A stretch of DNA of 64,000 nucleotides, from contig CP141149.1 in NCBI GenBank assembly GCA_035235625.1, forward strand, positions 15,875,893 to 15,939,892, given 5' to 3'. The notes under the pieces were generated by a model, which saw only the letters and a program-made list of their open reading frames with translations, searched no databases and had not been told where the DNA came from. Source of the stretch: Saururus chinensis. Taxonomy: Eukaryota > Streptophyta > Magnoliopsida > Piperales > Saururaceae. Below, in pieces: positions 34,193 to 46,424 of the stretch; the first letter of the stretch is position 1, and each line of letters begins with the position of its first letter. A program made the position numbers and the translations under genes.

Positions 34193-37100
34193 ATGTCTGC
34201 AACTCGCAAGCAGCAGGTCAGTTCCTACCTTCGTTCCCTCCCTCATTCTTCACAATTCAATCCCCATCGCTTTGTAACACCAAGAGGTCTTCTCTCTTTT
34301 TTTGTTTTTGAAAAAAAACTCTTTTCTCGGTGGTTTGAGTTGTTTCTTCATTTGATGTTGTATTGACTGAATAAGCGCCAGATTCTTAGTTATCTGATTT
34401 TTTTCGATAAACCCAATTCAGTAAATGCTTTGTTTGTTGAATGCGCGCCAGATTCAGTAAAGTACTTTCGTTGCTGTTTTATTTGATGTTTAGTGATTGA
34501 ATGAGCGTCAGATTCTTCGTTATCTGCCTCTTTTGGATCAACCCAATTCAGTAAATTCGGTTTCCGTCTTTTAGAACTTACAAAAAATCTTCTTATATAA
34601 AAATTTCTTTTTTGTTTGAGCTGTTGGTTTATTTGATGCTTTATTGACTGAATGAGCGCCAGGTTCTTTGTTGTCTGCTTCTTTTCGATCATCTCCCATT
34701 CAATTATTGTCCTTATTTAAAATTGTTATTTATTTGATGTTTGATTGAACTGTTCATTGACCGAAATGAGGAAGCAGGTCTCGTTGAGGGGGGCGAGTGC
34801 GAAGGAGATAACGAGAGACGCACTTCTGGAGAAGGTTTCACAGGAGAGGGAGCTCCGCAGCTTCCTCCGCCGCTCCTCTTCTGCCGCCCTTTTCATTCAG
34901 GTTTAGCCCACCTACCTGTTTTCTGTTGCCTTTTTCTTCTTCTCTGCATTTAATTGTTTGAAATTTATATTTCAATGTAGATCCTATATGCTATAGCCTA
35001 TATGTGCCATTTTTTTTATCATTCACAGTCAACTATTTCTTGATTTTGAGAGAATAATTTTCAATACTTAGAAATTATCTGTACAATTGTCAATATCTAT
35101 TTGTCCACTTCGAATATCTGGATCAACAGAAAGGACGGAGGCAGGGGGGATAGAGGGGTCCATGGCCCCCCTGCCCCATGAAATTGCATTGGTTTTTTTC
35201 AGGTGGGACCACATGGCCCCTAAGAGTTTTGGCAAATTTCAGTGGCCACTCCCCAACCTTTTTCCTAGTTCCATCCCTCAATTCAACGGTGAGAATCGTG
35301 GTGTGGTTAGAGGCAGATGCTTTTGCTTTTTAGTCAATTATCCACAGAATAGGGCTCAGATAAATGCAAAAGGACTGGCATTTTTTTTCTTGGCATAATT
35401 TAGATGAGGTGTTGTTTGACTTTTTGATGTTTGTTTAGACAAAAACAAAATCAAATTTAAAGTAAAAGTGTAACTGTGGAAAGGAACAGTGGTGTGTAAA
35501 TTTGCTCAATTGACGTGGAAACATTGCAGTAGCTTGGATATTGAGGGAGACTAAGAAGGTTTAGCTTATGGGTCTTGTTGAAAGGGGAGTTTATCAAACT
35601 GTGAATGGGATTTAGGGAAGAAACCAAGTTGTTTCTGGCTTGCACTGAATAAAGCTCGAGGATAGCATTTTAAGAATGAAAAATAGCAGATGTGAGGAAA
35701 TAGTGTAGGCAAAGGAGGTGGAGGAAGATGAATGGGAAAAGATTCCTTTGCACTTGATTTCTTTTTTACTATTAGCTACCCAAACTGGTAAAAATAAATG
35801 TTTTTCTACTCTTACAACCTTACTCTATATGGAAGAATTAGGATTTTGTAATTTATTATGATCAGTGTCATCACCATTAGTCTACAGTCTACACCTTATC
35901 CCAACCACATTAGGTTGGTGACACGGATCTACTTATCAACTTGTCATACTTTAGTCATAATGATTTTATTAATTAAAGTTTCTGATTAAATAATGAACAT
36001 GATCTTCTGAATATGCTAAAAGCTAGTTTTCCAATTGGATTTTATTCACTTAACTGTAAAAGTGAGCATAGATGTTAAAATTGTTATAAAATGTTTACAT
36101 GGTTAGGTCCAAATAGCACCATATTTAACAGTACCATGACCCACTTTTTTGTCTCTGAATTGACCACTAGTCAACAGTGTGAATGCTCTCTCACTCAGTC
36201 ATTTGGACACACATATCCACTCACTCTCTCAGTGTAAATTACCTGGATTATAATATTTGCCCATAATTGTGGTTGGGGAAGGGTCTTTTTGGTGGTTGCA
36301 TACTTGGGTCAAGTGGAAACAATGAAGTCAAAAGTGGAAGGTTTTTAAATAGAAATGTTTTTCTATTGAATATAAAACTTTTGAGGAGAACTAATGTTTA
36401 TAAATAGAAATGTTTTGCTATTACATACTAACTTTCAAGATTTCTATCACGCAACTGCTGCAAAATTGGTTTTGTGTTACACGATTTTCTTTAGAGCCTC
36501 TTAGCATTCAATTACAAATGTACTTGTACACTCAATTGTCAGAGATGCTCAACTTCTAACTTCCTTTCAGAGAGTATGGAGACGGTACCTTGTTTTGAGA
36601 AAGGTGTCTACTGAACTTCAGAAAGAATGGGAGTCTTTGGCCGCCTGCCAACCTGCAGCGTTGAGCTACAAGTGGATTTCTGAGAGGCTGCTTAGGCCTT
36701 TCCTCTTCTTTATTAGCCTGGACAGGAAATGGAGAACTTCAAACATCAAATGTATACTGCTATGCTTCAAAATTCTTTTGCAGAGCATGCAGTCAACTGG
36801 TAGATTTCCTTCACTTTTTTCTATTTAGAATCCGTTCTTTATTAGTTGAAAAGAGATAGTCACTATGGGGCATAGTATAGTGGTCGTCAGATACTTAAAC
36901 TTGAATCTTTTGGATGCAATTTTTATTTTAAAGTTTTTAGTATTATATCACGTTGGAAATAATGTCAAATTCGCTAAAGCCTATATTGTTCTATTTCAAT
37001 TTCTACAAAATGTGACTTTGCTAAATCGATGCTTTTATTTTGTACACAGATCCGGAGAAAAATTTTTGCACCCTGGCAGTGGGTATGCTTGAGGAGAGAA

Positions 37101-40100
37101 ATTTGTGGCTTTACCAGTCTCAGAAACTCACATCAATATGTTCCCTGATTCTTGCTGAGTATGACACGAACTGGCCTCCTGGTGATGATAAAGTTCTTGT
37201 TACATCTTTAGCTGTTCAGATGCTTATTGCATTGACTGATCCAAGTGGGTGGAAAGGCTATAACAGTGAAAATCTCAAGGATGCAGAGATTGCCGTGAAA
37301 AGGTTGATATGGCTTGTGACATGTGGAGAAAACACAATTTACAGTTGTATTAGGAAGTATCTCATGAAAACTAATGGATTCTCAGCCACCTCACAGTTGA
37401 AGAGTCAGACAAACTATCACTTCTTGATTGCAGCAAGTGCAGTAACCTTAGCCCTTCGACCTTTTCACTTTGTGAAGCTTAAAGAAGAGGGTATTGATGT
37501 CCTAGATTTAAAAGATGTTGCAAAGAGTTATTGCACATATGTACTTACAATACCCCGGCTTTCTCAGTGCATGCCAGCTGTTCTTGCACCAGCTCTTAGA
37601 CATAACTCTGTTTTGTTACCTTGTCTTAACACTATATTGGTAATATAAACAAAGCCTAAATGAAGATGTCAATTCTTTTTCTGTTTTTTCCTTCAATTCT
37701 ATTTGTATCTAATTCTGTATCATATGTTCAATTCTGTTGTATCTTTTTCCACTTATGCATGCATAAATTCTGTGGTGTAAGATGCCTCAAAGGTCTAAAT
37801 CTCTATCTGTAGTTAGTATGTAGCTAGGTTTATTCTTGCTTTAGTTTCTACCAACTTATGGAATCCAGCGCTAGAAAATTGAACGCATGTTATGGAAGTT
37901 TTACTTTAGCACTAATAGAATGACACGAGGAAAATATTGAAAGAATATAAACATAGCAGTTGGCTTTTGGGCTAAATTCGTTTGTTTTCTATTTATGTAT
38001 CTATTATTCTATTAACCTTAAGAAGCCTCCTATGGAAAAAGCTTGTTAAAAATGAAGTACTGAAATAAGTAGATATTACAATGCTTATTGTATAACAATT
38101 AACTATGCAAGGCAATATGAGTAAGATATTATAATAACACTGTGGGACATACTTTGTCCTTTCCATTATAATTTGGACTGCTAATTGGAGTCGCTGTAGA
38201 GAAGGTAGACACATGTCAGTTTTTGAGGCCAACCTTGCCATATAAATTTTGTAGGAGAGATTTAGACACGAAATTGTAGGCTTTCATGACATTAATGTGG
38301 AATTACATTAATACTCTGAGCAATGCACACTAAGGGCTTCTGTTCTCAAGCCCGTGGAATAGGAGCTAGGTTCAGGTTGGCTCATAAGCATGTCAGTTTT
38401 ATTGTTTAAACATGCTTTTTGTTGTCAGTCTTTGGGTAAAAGAAACTTCTGTTATTAAATTTTGTTGTCCTAAGTATTTTAAAAGATGACTGCAATAACA
38501 TTTTTGTATCCTGTAATTGTTTTTGTCTCTTTTTACTAGCCTTCCAAATCCTTTTTCTTTATTTTTAAAGACCAACTTTATCTTGGAATTTATATTATTT
38601 TTGTTTGTTCTTGCATGAGATAGTTTAAATATGTAGGCACTGATCAGTCTTTGGCAGATGGTGGCAGGTTTCAAAAGAAGAAATTTTTAAGGCAATGTTA
38701 GAAATGGATAAATCGAATATGCTTGAATCTGGTCCTTCAACAATCCCATGTGCTGCATGGGCTCTTGCCAACATTATAGACTTAGTGATAGAGCATGATA
38801 ATGGTTCCTATGATTCTTCTGGAAGTTTTGTGACAGGCCTGGATTTCAGACTGTATGTTCATGCAGTTGTCAGCATTTCAGAACATTTACTGGGATGGCT
38901 TCAAAATACTGGGCAGGCAGAGAAGGAGATGTGTGAACAGGATGAATCATCAGACAGCTACATAGATGTTTTGAAGCCTGTGTATCAGCAGTGGCATCTG
39001 ATGAAACTTTTGGCCATTGTGAAGCATGAACCTTCTTGTCCCACCAGTGCTATCTATGAATGTGCTGGAGACTTGGGGTTGCTTGATATTGTTTCTTTTT
39101 ATTCTTACATGCTGCATATTTTTTCTACTTTGAACCATGTGGGTGGGCAATTGCCTATTCTTAACACTCTATCTTTCACTCCTGGCTTTCTTGTGGAGTT
39201 ATGGAAAACATTTGAAAATTCAATTTTAGATGGGAAGTGTCAACTTCCGGACTGCAAACCTCAGACGGCTGAAACATCTAAAAATCAAACTGAAGCAGTC
39301 CTTGAGAAGAAGGATATCAATGTGACAATTGAATCAGATAACAAATGGGCAATCATTTTACGAAAAATCACTGGAAAGTCATCGAATGATGCTGATTATG
39401 CTCACTGTTCCAATAGTGCCAATCAGGCTGTTGAAGACGATTCTAAATCATGGGACATTGAGCTTTTTAGGCTGGGACCACGGGGAATTTCAAAAGGTAT
39501 CTCATGTTTGCTGCATCTGTTTTGTGCTGCATATGCACACCTCTTATTGGTCCTTGATGATGTGGATTTCTATCAGAAGCAGGTATGTTTGTATTCAAGT
39601 TTCTGTCTGCACTGCAAACGTTGAAGTTATATATTAGTTCTTCTCATTTGTTAATTGAAGCAGATTCCTTTCAAGCTTGAGCAACAACGGACCATAGCAT
39701 CTATGCTTAATACATTTGTTTACAATGGCATCTCTAATACGAGTGGACAATATAAGTCATTAATGGATGCAGCAGTTCGATGTCTTCACTTGTTATATGA
39801 AAGGGACTGTAGACATAGATTCTGTCCTGCTTCTTTGTGGATTGCTCCTTCCAGAAATAGTCGTCCTCCTATTGCTGCAGCAGCAAGAGCTCATGAGGCC
39901 ACTATATCTAGAAATTTCATGTCTAGGCAGGCTTTGCCAAATCCTCATGTTGGATCTGTCATCAAGACTATTCCACACGTGTTTCCTTTCAATGAAAGGT
40001 AATATTTGGGTTGTTTCATGCAGTTCATGTATATAGGTTATTTTTCTACTTGATTTTGGTGTGAAGGCCTTGAACATCTTTTAGTAATTAGATCAGCCTT

Positions 40101-43100
40101 GATCCTATATTGCTACACTTTTTTTTTCAAAGTTAGCTTCTTACATGGGTAGCTCATCTCACAGAGTTCAGATGTTTAGAGAATTTATCAAGTTGGACAA
40201 AAGCTCTCGAGGAATGGCAGCAGAAATGACTGGACGTGGTCCAGGAGCAGTAGAAATAGTGGTTCGCAGGGATCATATTGTTGAAGATGGATTTAGGCAG
40301 CTAAGTTCCCTTGGGTCTAGGCTAAAATCATCTATAAATGTTTCTTTTGTCAGTGAATGTGGCCTTCCTGAAGCTGGGCTTGACCATGGTGGATTGTCCA
40401 AAGAGTTCTTAACTGATATAGCTCGGGCAGCATTTGATCCTCAGTGAGTCCAAATTGCTAGTTCACAATTTTTGTCAAAGTTAATCCCCTTGTTTGGCCT
40501 TTATATTAGATGCATTTTCTTCAATGCAGGTATGGATTATTCTCTCAAACTTTGACTTCGGAGAGATCGTTAATACCAAATACAACAGCTAGATTTCTCG
40601 AAAATGGCATCCAAAAGATTGAGTTTCTTGGAAAGATTGTTGGAAAAGCTCTTTATGAAGGAATTTTATTGGATTATTCCTTTTCTCATGTTTTTGTGCA
40701 AAAGCTCTTGGGTCGGTATAGCTTTCTTGATGAACTTTCAACATTGGATCCTGAAATGTACCGTAATTTATTGTACGTGAAGGTATGTTATGACGGACAT
40801 TTATGCTCCATATATTTTAATTTAAACAAAATGATAATGCATTTATGTGAGGATCAAGAAACATCCTTTGAAAGGTGTGTTGTGTGCCACCCCCCTTTTA
40901 TAGGCAGCCAATCCCCTTAAAACATATGGTAGATATCTACCGTCGGTGTATATCCACTGTCATATCCAGTGTCTGTGGACGGCTGCGGCGGTGTTGTCAA
41001 AAAATGCATCCCTTTTGAAATTGACACTGATTTTGATTTATTCTTTTTTAAAAAAAAAATTCTGAACTTCTCTACTACTTTATTTGATTCATGATGCAGC
41101 ATTATGAAGGTGACATCAGGGAACTCTCTTTGGATTTTACAGTTACTGAAGACATAAATGGTAGACGGATTGTTATTGATTTGAGACCTGGTGGTAAAAA
41201 TCTGACTGTAACAAACGAAAACAAGCTGCATTATGTTCATGCCATTGCAGATTATAAACTTAATAAGCAGGTGACATGCAGAATTTTTATATTATTTTTT
41301 TGTAATAGTTTATTGGAGTTTTCCTTATGCCATCATAATTTCTCATCTATGGAACTTTTAACATTGGTCTCCAGATGTTATCACTGTCCAATGCATTCTA
41401 TACAGGGTTGACTGATCTTATATCACCCTCTTGGTTGAGCTTGTTTAATGCTAGTGAATTTAATCAGGTATTTTCTCTATTTTTATCTGAAGAATTACTG
41501 AAAGTTTTACCTTATTTCCCTCTGCATTTGATCATTGTTAGCATTGTCTATCCTGAACGAAATCAAACCTGCTCCACTTTCCATCTGGGTCAAGGGACTA
41601 GAGTGCGTTGCCATTTTCTCTTCTATTAGGGAAAAAAATAAAATTTGATTAATACCACTCAATAACAAAAAAATTCGTATAAACTAGACGGTAATGAATG
41701 AAACTGACAGAATATATAATTGTATTGTGGAACAAAGCAACTAGATGGTCCCTTGCAAATTAATTAGAATTCAAATACTTCAAAGCTGGCTAATTACTTG
41801 GTGCATATTGTACTTCTGAACTTGAACTGTATCCTTGTTTCAACTGTTGATCGGCATTGAGGCCGACTAAACGGGATGTAATGATGATCATGTTTAGTTT
41901 GTTGATCAGTATTAGCAATTAACAAAATATATCTAAATTTATTTTCTTGTCTCTTATTTTACAAGTGCTTATAATTGGAAGTCTTACATGTCCTCAGTTC
42001 ATCAAATCATTTCGTGGATTTTATTCATATCTCAATCTTTTTACCCATGCAGTTGCTTTCAGGTGGGATACGTGACATTGATGTTGAAGACTTGCGAAGC
42101 CATACACGGTACACAGGTGGCTTTACTGAAAGAAGCCGAACGATCAAACTATTTTGGGAGGTAATCCTTTCTCTTTTTTGCTGTTTATATTAGGTTTTGT
42201 TTGATTAATCCTTGGCCAGTCTGATTCTGAAGGCACAGTTTACAGTCTGACTGTTATAGGCAAGACTTTATGTTTCATTTTGAATAAACAAGGCATCGTA
42301 TAAAGTTATGTACATAAGATGAATATTTTTAGTTTTTGAGAGTAGAAATCAAAGTTTCAACCATTATATGAACTGAGAGATAAGAATTCACGTCGCAGCC
42401 TTGTGCTTCAGATAATTTGCTGGGTGGTATGAAACCATGCACGTTCATGCTTTAAAAAAACCACTAGTGAGACAAATGCTTTCCATAGTGAACTCTGTTT
42501 TCTATTTGTATGAAATATGGACGAATTCTTTTCAATTTATTTATTAACTTTGTTATTACCTTAAATTATTTGAAGATTTTTTAAATTGTATCATGTCATC
42601 CTTCTCCTCAACCCATTTTTGTCTCTGATTGGGTCTAAAATTAATGCAGGTCGTTAGTGCATTTGAACCAAAAGAACGCTGCCTGTTGCTTAAGTTTGTG
42701 ACAAGTTGCTCTCGGGCCCCATTGCTGGGATTCAAACACCTCCAACCATTCTTCACTATTCATAAGGTGTGTGTCCGTCTGATTGTAATTTTCTAAGCGG
42801 TTCAGGTATTCGTTTGATTTCAAGTTTGAATACCAATACAGTATTAAGAAATCTCTCAATTGGAAAGCCACCTAGTCTTGTCTCTTTCTCCATGTCACTC
42901 TTGCCACCGTAATTTGTTTTCCTAAAAAATATTAAATCTAGATTGGTGACACTTAACCAAATATGTCTAGGTTCCTTGCGATGTACCTCTTTTAGCCATG
43001 ATAGGAGGACAGGACGTTGACCGTCTGCCCTCGGCCTCAACATGCTATAACACACTCAAGGTACATCAGCTCTGAATCTCTTTCACAAATGATATGCATC

Positions 43101-43252
43101 CTTAACTGATTGAGTTGCTCAATAGCTGTGATTGTTATTCGTTTAACACTTTATTTTGTGCTTGATAGCTTCCAACATATAAACGTTCAAGCACTATGAG
43201 GAGCAAACTTCTGTATGCAATCAATTCCAATGCAGGATTTGAGCTTTCTTAG
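34193..43252 (+). CDS. UPL7: HECT-type E3 ubiquitin-protein ligase 7
   Basis: Fourteen exons join in frame: 34193-34216, 34778-34900, 36571-36799, 37050-37639, 38668-39582, 39664-39998, 40153-40443, 40530-40782, 41100-41270, 41375-41467, 42053-42160, 42650-42766, 42971-43060, 43169-43252. The sum is 3423 bases, 1140 residues, about the length of Arabidopsis UPL7. Every intron is GT-AG. Start MSATRKQQ joins to [21 protein letters not shown] calmodulin-binding IQ motif ([15 protein letters not shown], about 46-61) spans the exon 2/3 junction. The C-terminal third is a HECT domain (from about 790: [37 protein letters not shown]) ending in [14 protein letters not shown]; Cys1108 is the expected ubiquitin-thioester cysteine, and the tail ends NAGFELS. 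HECT ligases accept ubiquitin from an E2 on this cysteine and pass it to substrates. No break was found. Confidence 0.95.
34350..34765 (+). repeat. Degenerate tandem repeat in UPL7 intron 1
   Basis: Three to four units built from 'tttatttgatgttt(ga)ttgactgaatgagcgccagattcttagttatctg...tttcgatcaacccaattcagtaaat' lie between exon 1 and exon 2. The last, partial unit runs directly into the exon 2 acceptor region, so part of the acceptor tract belongs to the repeat. Confidence 0.75.
34766..34777 (+). promoter_or_regulatory. Possible alternative start codon for UPL7 in intron 1
   Basis: ATGAGGAAGCAG stands directly before exon 2 and is in frame with it, giving MRKQVSLRG... instead of [13 protein letters not shown].... 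A transcript starting inside intron 1 would yield an almost identical N terminus. Confidence 0.35.
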
Positions 43253-43861
43253 GAAAATCAAACCTAGCATTTTCGCTATATGGAATTGATGCTCCCATGT
43301 TTTGATTTCTGAGGAGTGTGGCTTGGGGACGGGAGATAATTACCAACATTTTGTACATACCATTTTGTTCACGTTGCTTGGTGAAAGCTTGTCATGTAAG
43401 TTTTTTGTATAATTTTTTTTTCTGTTGCCGAAAAAGTGGCTAAGTTGCAATGGCCTGAATGTAAAGCGTTTGTTATTCATTATTTATACTTGGTTGAAAG
43501 TATTCAACCTTAATTCAAAATGTTGGCATTCAAAACTTAATCCAGGAGGATTCCTCATAAGCAGTCAAGCAGAGGACGGAAGGGCTCGTAGCATTTTCAT
43601 ACATAGCTACGTAGGACTTGTATCATTTTCATACGGAAAAAAAAGAATCACATGACTAATTGCGTAAGACAGGAGCTCACATCTATCTTTAAGTACAATG
43701 GCCTGCCTAATTAATTGTTATGTCGATGTTAATTCATTATAAAGTAGGGGTTTATTTGGATTGGTAGAAACCGGGAGAAAGAGAAACAAAAAAGAAAATA
43801 AATTTAAGGTAAAAGAGAAACTAAGAGATTTTAAAAAAAAATTTACTGTTTAGTTGTAAAA
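43253..43861. other. 3' flank of UPL7
   Basis: The proximal part (to about 43640) is probably the 3' untranslated region. No poly(A) signal is distinctive. No other gene seen. Confidence 0.4.
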
Positions 43862-43884
43862 ATGATGTTAGAGAAAATTAACGG

Positions 43885-44115
43885 TAATAGTGGTGGTGGT
43901 GTTGGTAACTGTGGTGGTAGTGGTGGCGGCGGTTGTGGTGGTGGCGGTGGCGGCGGTTGTTATGGCGACACCGGTAGTGGTAACAATAGTGGTGGTGATG
44001 GCAGTAGCGGTGGCGGGCTAGTGATGATAGCAATAACAGTGACAACAGTAATGATAGTGGCGATAACAGTGGTGATGGTGATAGCGGTGGCGGTGGAGGC
44101 GGTAAGTGATGGTGG
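43885..44115 (+). repeat. Degenerate GGN (GGT/GGC) trinucleotide repeat
   Basis: Interrupted runs of ggt, ggc and gat/aat triplets produce a Gly/Ser-rich frame on one strand and His/Pro/Leu-rich frames on the other. There is no splice, leader or homology support, so it is treated as a decayed microsatellite. Confidence 0.7.
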
Positions 44116-44139
44116 TAATAATAGTGGCAAGACATAAGT

Positions 44140-44738
44140 TTTCAGTGTGTTGATTTTTTCTTTGAGTGTGTTGATTTTTTTCAAAATTAATGAGTTGATT
44201 GGTGAAAAATTTTTAAACTAATTTTTTATCTATTTTCTCTTAATTTTAACTATAATTTCTCTTGAAATGTTGTTGGGCCGTTTTTTTATTGGGTTGGGTG
44301 AGATTGATCACCTCCCTTATGTATTACAGGTGGACTTGGACTCTTTTCACTTGGGAAAATAGAGTTTTGCACTTTTAAAAACATCAATCGCTTAATGGGG
44401 CCAAAAACAAATCTCAAACTGTACACTTAATATGGGATAAAGGGTAATATTGTATTTACTTCTTCCTTCTCCCTCTCGGGCCATCTTGTGCTCACATCAA
44501 TGATTATCCCAAACACAAAATTTCTAATCTACCATAAACCGGTCGGATTTATTTTTAGTTTTGATACTTAAAACCAATGTTTTTGAAATTTACTTGGGCA
44601 TTAATTGTTCTGACGGCCTGTTTGAAACCAACTTGTGCATATAATTTAGTGTTGCATTGCATGGAAGGCGGTTACCATTGATATGGGAGTGTATAGTCCT
44701 ATATGTACTTGTTTCAATGGTAATGGTAGGTGGCACAA
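44140..44738. other. Non-coding, no gene seen
   Basis: AT-rich intergenic DNA. A pair of 'gtgtgttgattttttc' repeats at about 44140-44180 is the only structure noted. Confidence 0.4.
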
Positions 44739-44740
44739 TA

Positions 44741-45590
44741 CTCCCTCTGTTCTGTCCTATATTAATAGCTCCATTTCTAAATTTTATTATTTTTATTGAG
44801 TTGATAATTCCCGCCATCCCAGTCCTCTGTCCCTTTCCCCTTCTCTTCCATCTCCCAGCACAATCGCCCGGCCTCTTCCTGATGTCCATCACCAAGGTTT
44901 GTGCAGCAAGTTTTACGGAATCCTTCCGCATTCCATAAAATTCAACTTGTCATTAAACAACGGCAGCTTTATTTGTTTTCCTCTATCCTCAGCAAGCATT
45001 CTCCGTGATCATTCTCAAAATTGTTTTTCGTTTTGGTTTATAAATACCATTGGTTTGAAACTATCTTTAATACAAGCTGAGATTGCTATACTGGAATGTA
45101 AACTTTAGGCACGACCATCCGGATGGGGAGCCTGAATCCATCATCATTTTGTGGCTTGCTAGGTACTTCTTCTGCTACAGTAGAAGAGGAGGAGGAGGAC
45201 GAAGAAGGTGTTGAACGTGTTGGAGTGAAGGCAACTTCCATGGGTTTGGTCGAGTGTTTGTTTGTCTCGCAACTTCTTCGCAATTTGTGCACACTCGAGT
45301 TCCAACTTCACTCCAAGAGTTTGTCCGCTTGCTCGGCGGCGGCTTCGGCCAGCTGCTCCACCTCTATGCCAATTCCTCACCCTCATTCGCGGCCAGCTGC
45401 AGCAGGGGAAGTCCCCCGGGATGGCTTATGTCTTCTCTCGCTTCTCAACCACCCGGATGCCAAATTCTGAGTAGAACGAAAAAAATTTATTGAGAAGCTA
45501 ACTAATTGCTTAAATTAGCCAATTAGTTAATGTAGAATACTTTTTATTTTATTTTATTAGAGCTATATTAATAGGATAGGATGGAGGGAA
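44741..45590. mobile_element. Stowaway-like element enclosing a GC-rich gene-like fragment
   Basis: The left end CTCCCTCTGTTCTGTCCTAT, continuing ATTAATAGCTCC, is mirrored by the right end (ATATTAATAGGATAGGATGG then AGGGAA). The flanking bases are TA on both sides (44739-44740, 45591-45592), as for Stowaway/mariner elements. At 850 bp it is much longer than an ordinary Stowaway. The interior from about 44800 to 44890 and 45120 to 45475 is GC-rich and open on several frames, unlike its surroundings. Confidence 0.75.
45123..45475 (-). pseudogene. Unrecognised coding-like fragment captured by the Stowaway-like element
   Basis: On the minus strand one frame reads IEVEQLAEAAAEQADKLLE, a stop, SWNSSVHKLRRSCETN, then KPMEVAFTPTRSTPSSSS and NDDGFRLPIRMVVPKVYIP. 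A second frame overlaps with VKLELECAQIAKKLRDKQTL. The Ala/Glu-rich helix and Ser-rich linker look like a plant regulatory or coiled-coil protein, but I do not recognise the family. The frame is interrupted. It lies wholly between terminal inverted repeats and is probably a copied host gene piece. A chance GC-rich repeat is the alternative. Confidence 0.35.
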
Positions 45591-45907
45591 TACTTTAATT
45601 GGGTATCAGCCGTATCATCATATCCATACTATCAATAATTGAATTGATACGATCGAGGCCAAGTAATAATATATGTTCTCTTCAGTTGAAAAAACAAAAT
45701 TGAGTTCACTAAGACACATGCTTCTTTTTTAAGGCTTGTAGCAGCATCTGCCATCTACCAACCTATTGATTACACCACATCAATGTTGATAATGGTTCTC
45801 ATTATTTTATCTTTCATTTTCTAACTATTTAAATGTTGTCTAACCTAAAAAAGACAGGAAAATAAATCCCATATACATGATCAAATGAGACTGGGTCCAT
45901 ATAACAG

Positions 45908-46422
45908 TTTAGAGAAAATATCTAAAATACCCAATTTTAAACTTTTATTTCTATTATATCCAACATGCCCCTATTTCAAAATTATATATCTATCTATTCT
46001 ACCAACTTAATTACTAAAACCCAATATTACCCTTTTATAGGGTGTGTATGCATCTTCCATGTTATGGACCCATGTCCCCATCTCGTGGTAAGTCCATTAT
46101 TGTGGCCCCGCATGTTGTAGCTCTATCACATTGTGGGCCTTGCATATTGTAAGTCTAATCATGTGGGCCCTACATGTTGTGTGCTTAGGATACTATGGAC
46201 CTACCATGTGGGACTATGTCAATGTCCGTTATAAGGTTTATAATGTTTTAAGATTACTTTTGTTTTCACTAGAAATAGAAGAGTATTGTTGGGTTTTAAT
46301 GTTTTAATAGGTGTAGTGGATAGAAAATTTTAAAATAAGCTTATGTGTGATATGATGAAAATATCTTGGATATAATAAACAGAAAAGTTTGAAAATTGGG
46401 TATTTTAGATGTTTTCCCTATA
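45908..46422. mobile_element. MITE with about 55-bp terminal inverted repeats
   Basis: Left TTTAGAGAAAATATCTAAAA continues TACCCAATTTTAAACTTTTA and is mirrored at the right end (AAAAGTTTGAAAATTGGGTA, TTTTAGATGTTTTCCCTATA). The interior carries four or more 'catgttgtgggccc/catgtgggccc' words between 46050 and 46220. No target duplication could be fixed and no coding region is present; superfamily unassigned. Confidence 0.65.
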
Positions 46423-46424
46423 AT

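Noticed and set aside
35087-35398. A 103-codon frame in UPL7 intron 2
   Set aside because: It lies between well-defined exons, has no domain, and contains repeat-like GGGGGCC text.
35860-35945. 'cccaaccacattaggttggtgacacggatc' as a gene or regulatory site
   Set aside because: It looks like a common dispersed plant repeat fragment; nothing more can be supported.
43862-44137. Open frame coding for a Gly/Ser-rich protein
   Set aside because: It is a translation of a decayed GGN repeat. Both strands are open for the same reason, and there is no splice site, leader or homology.
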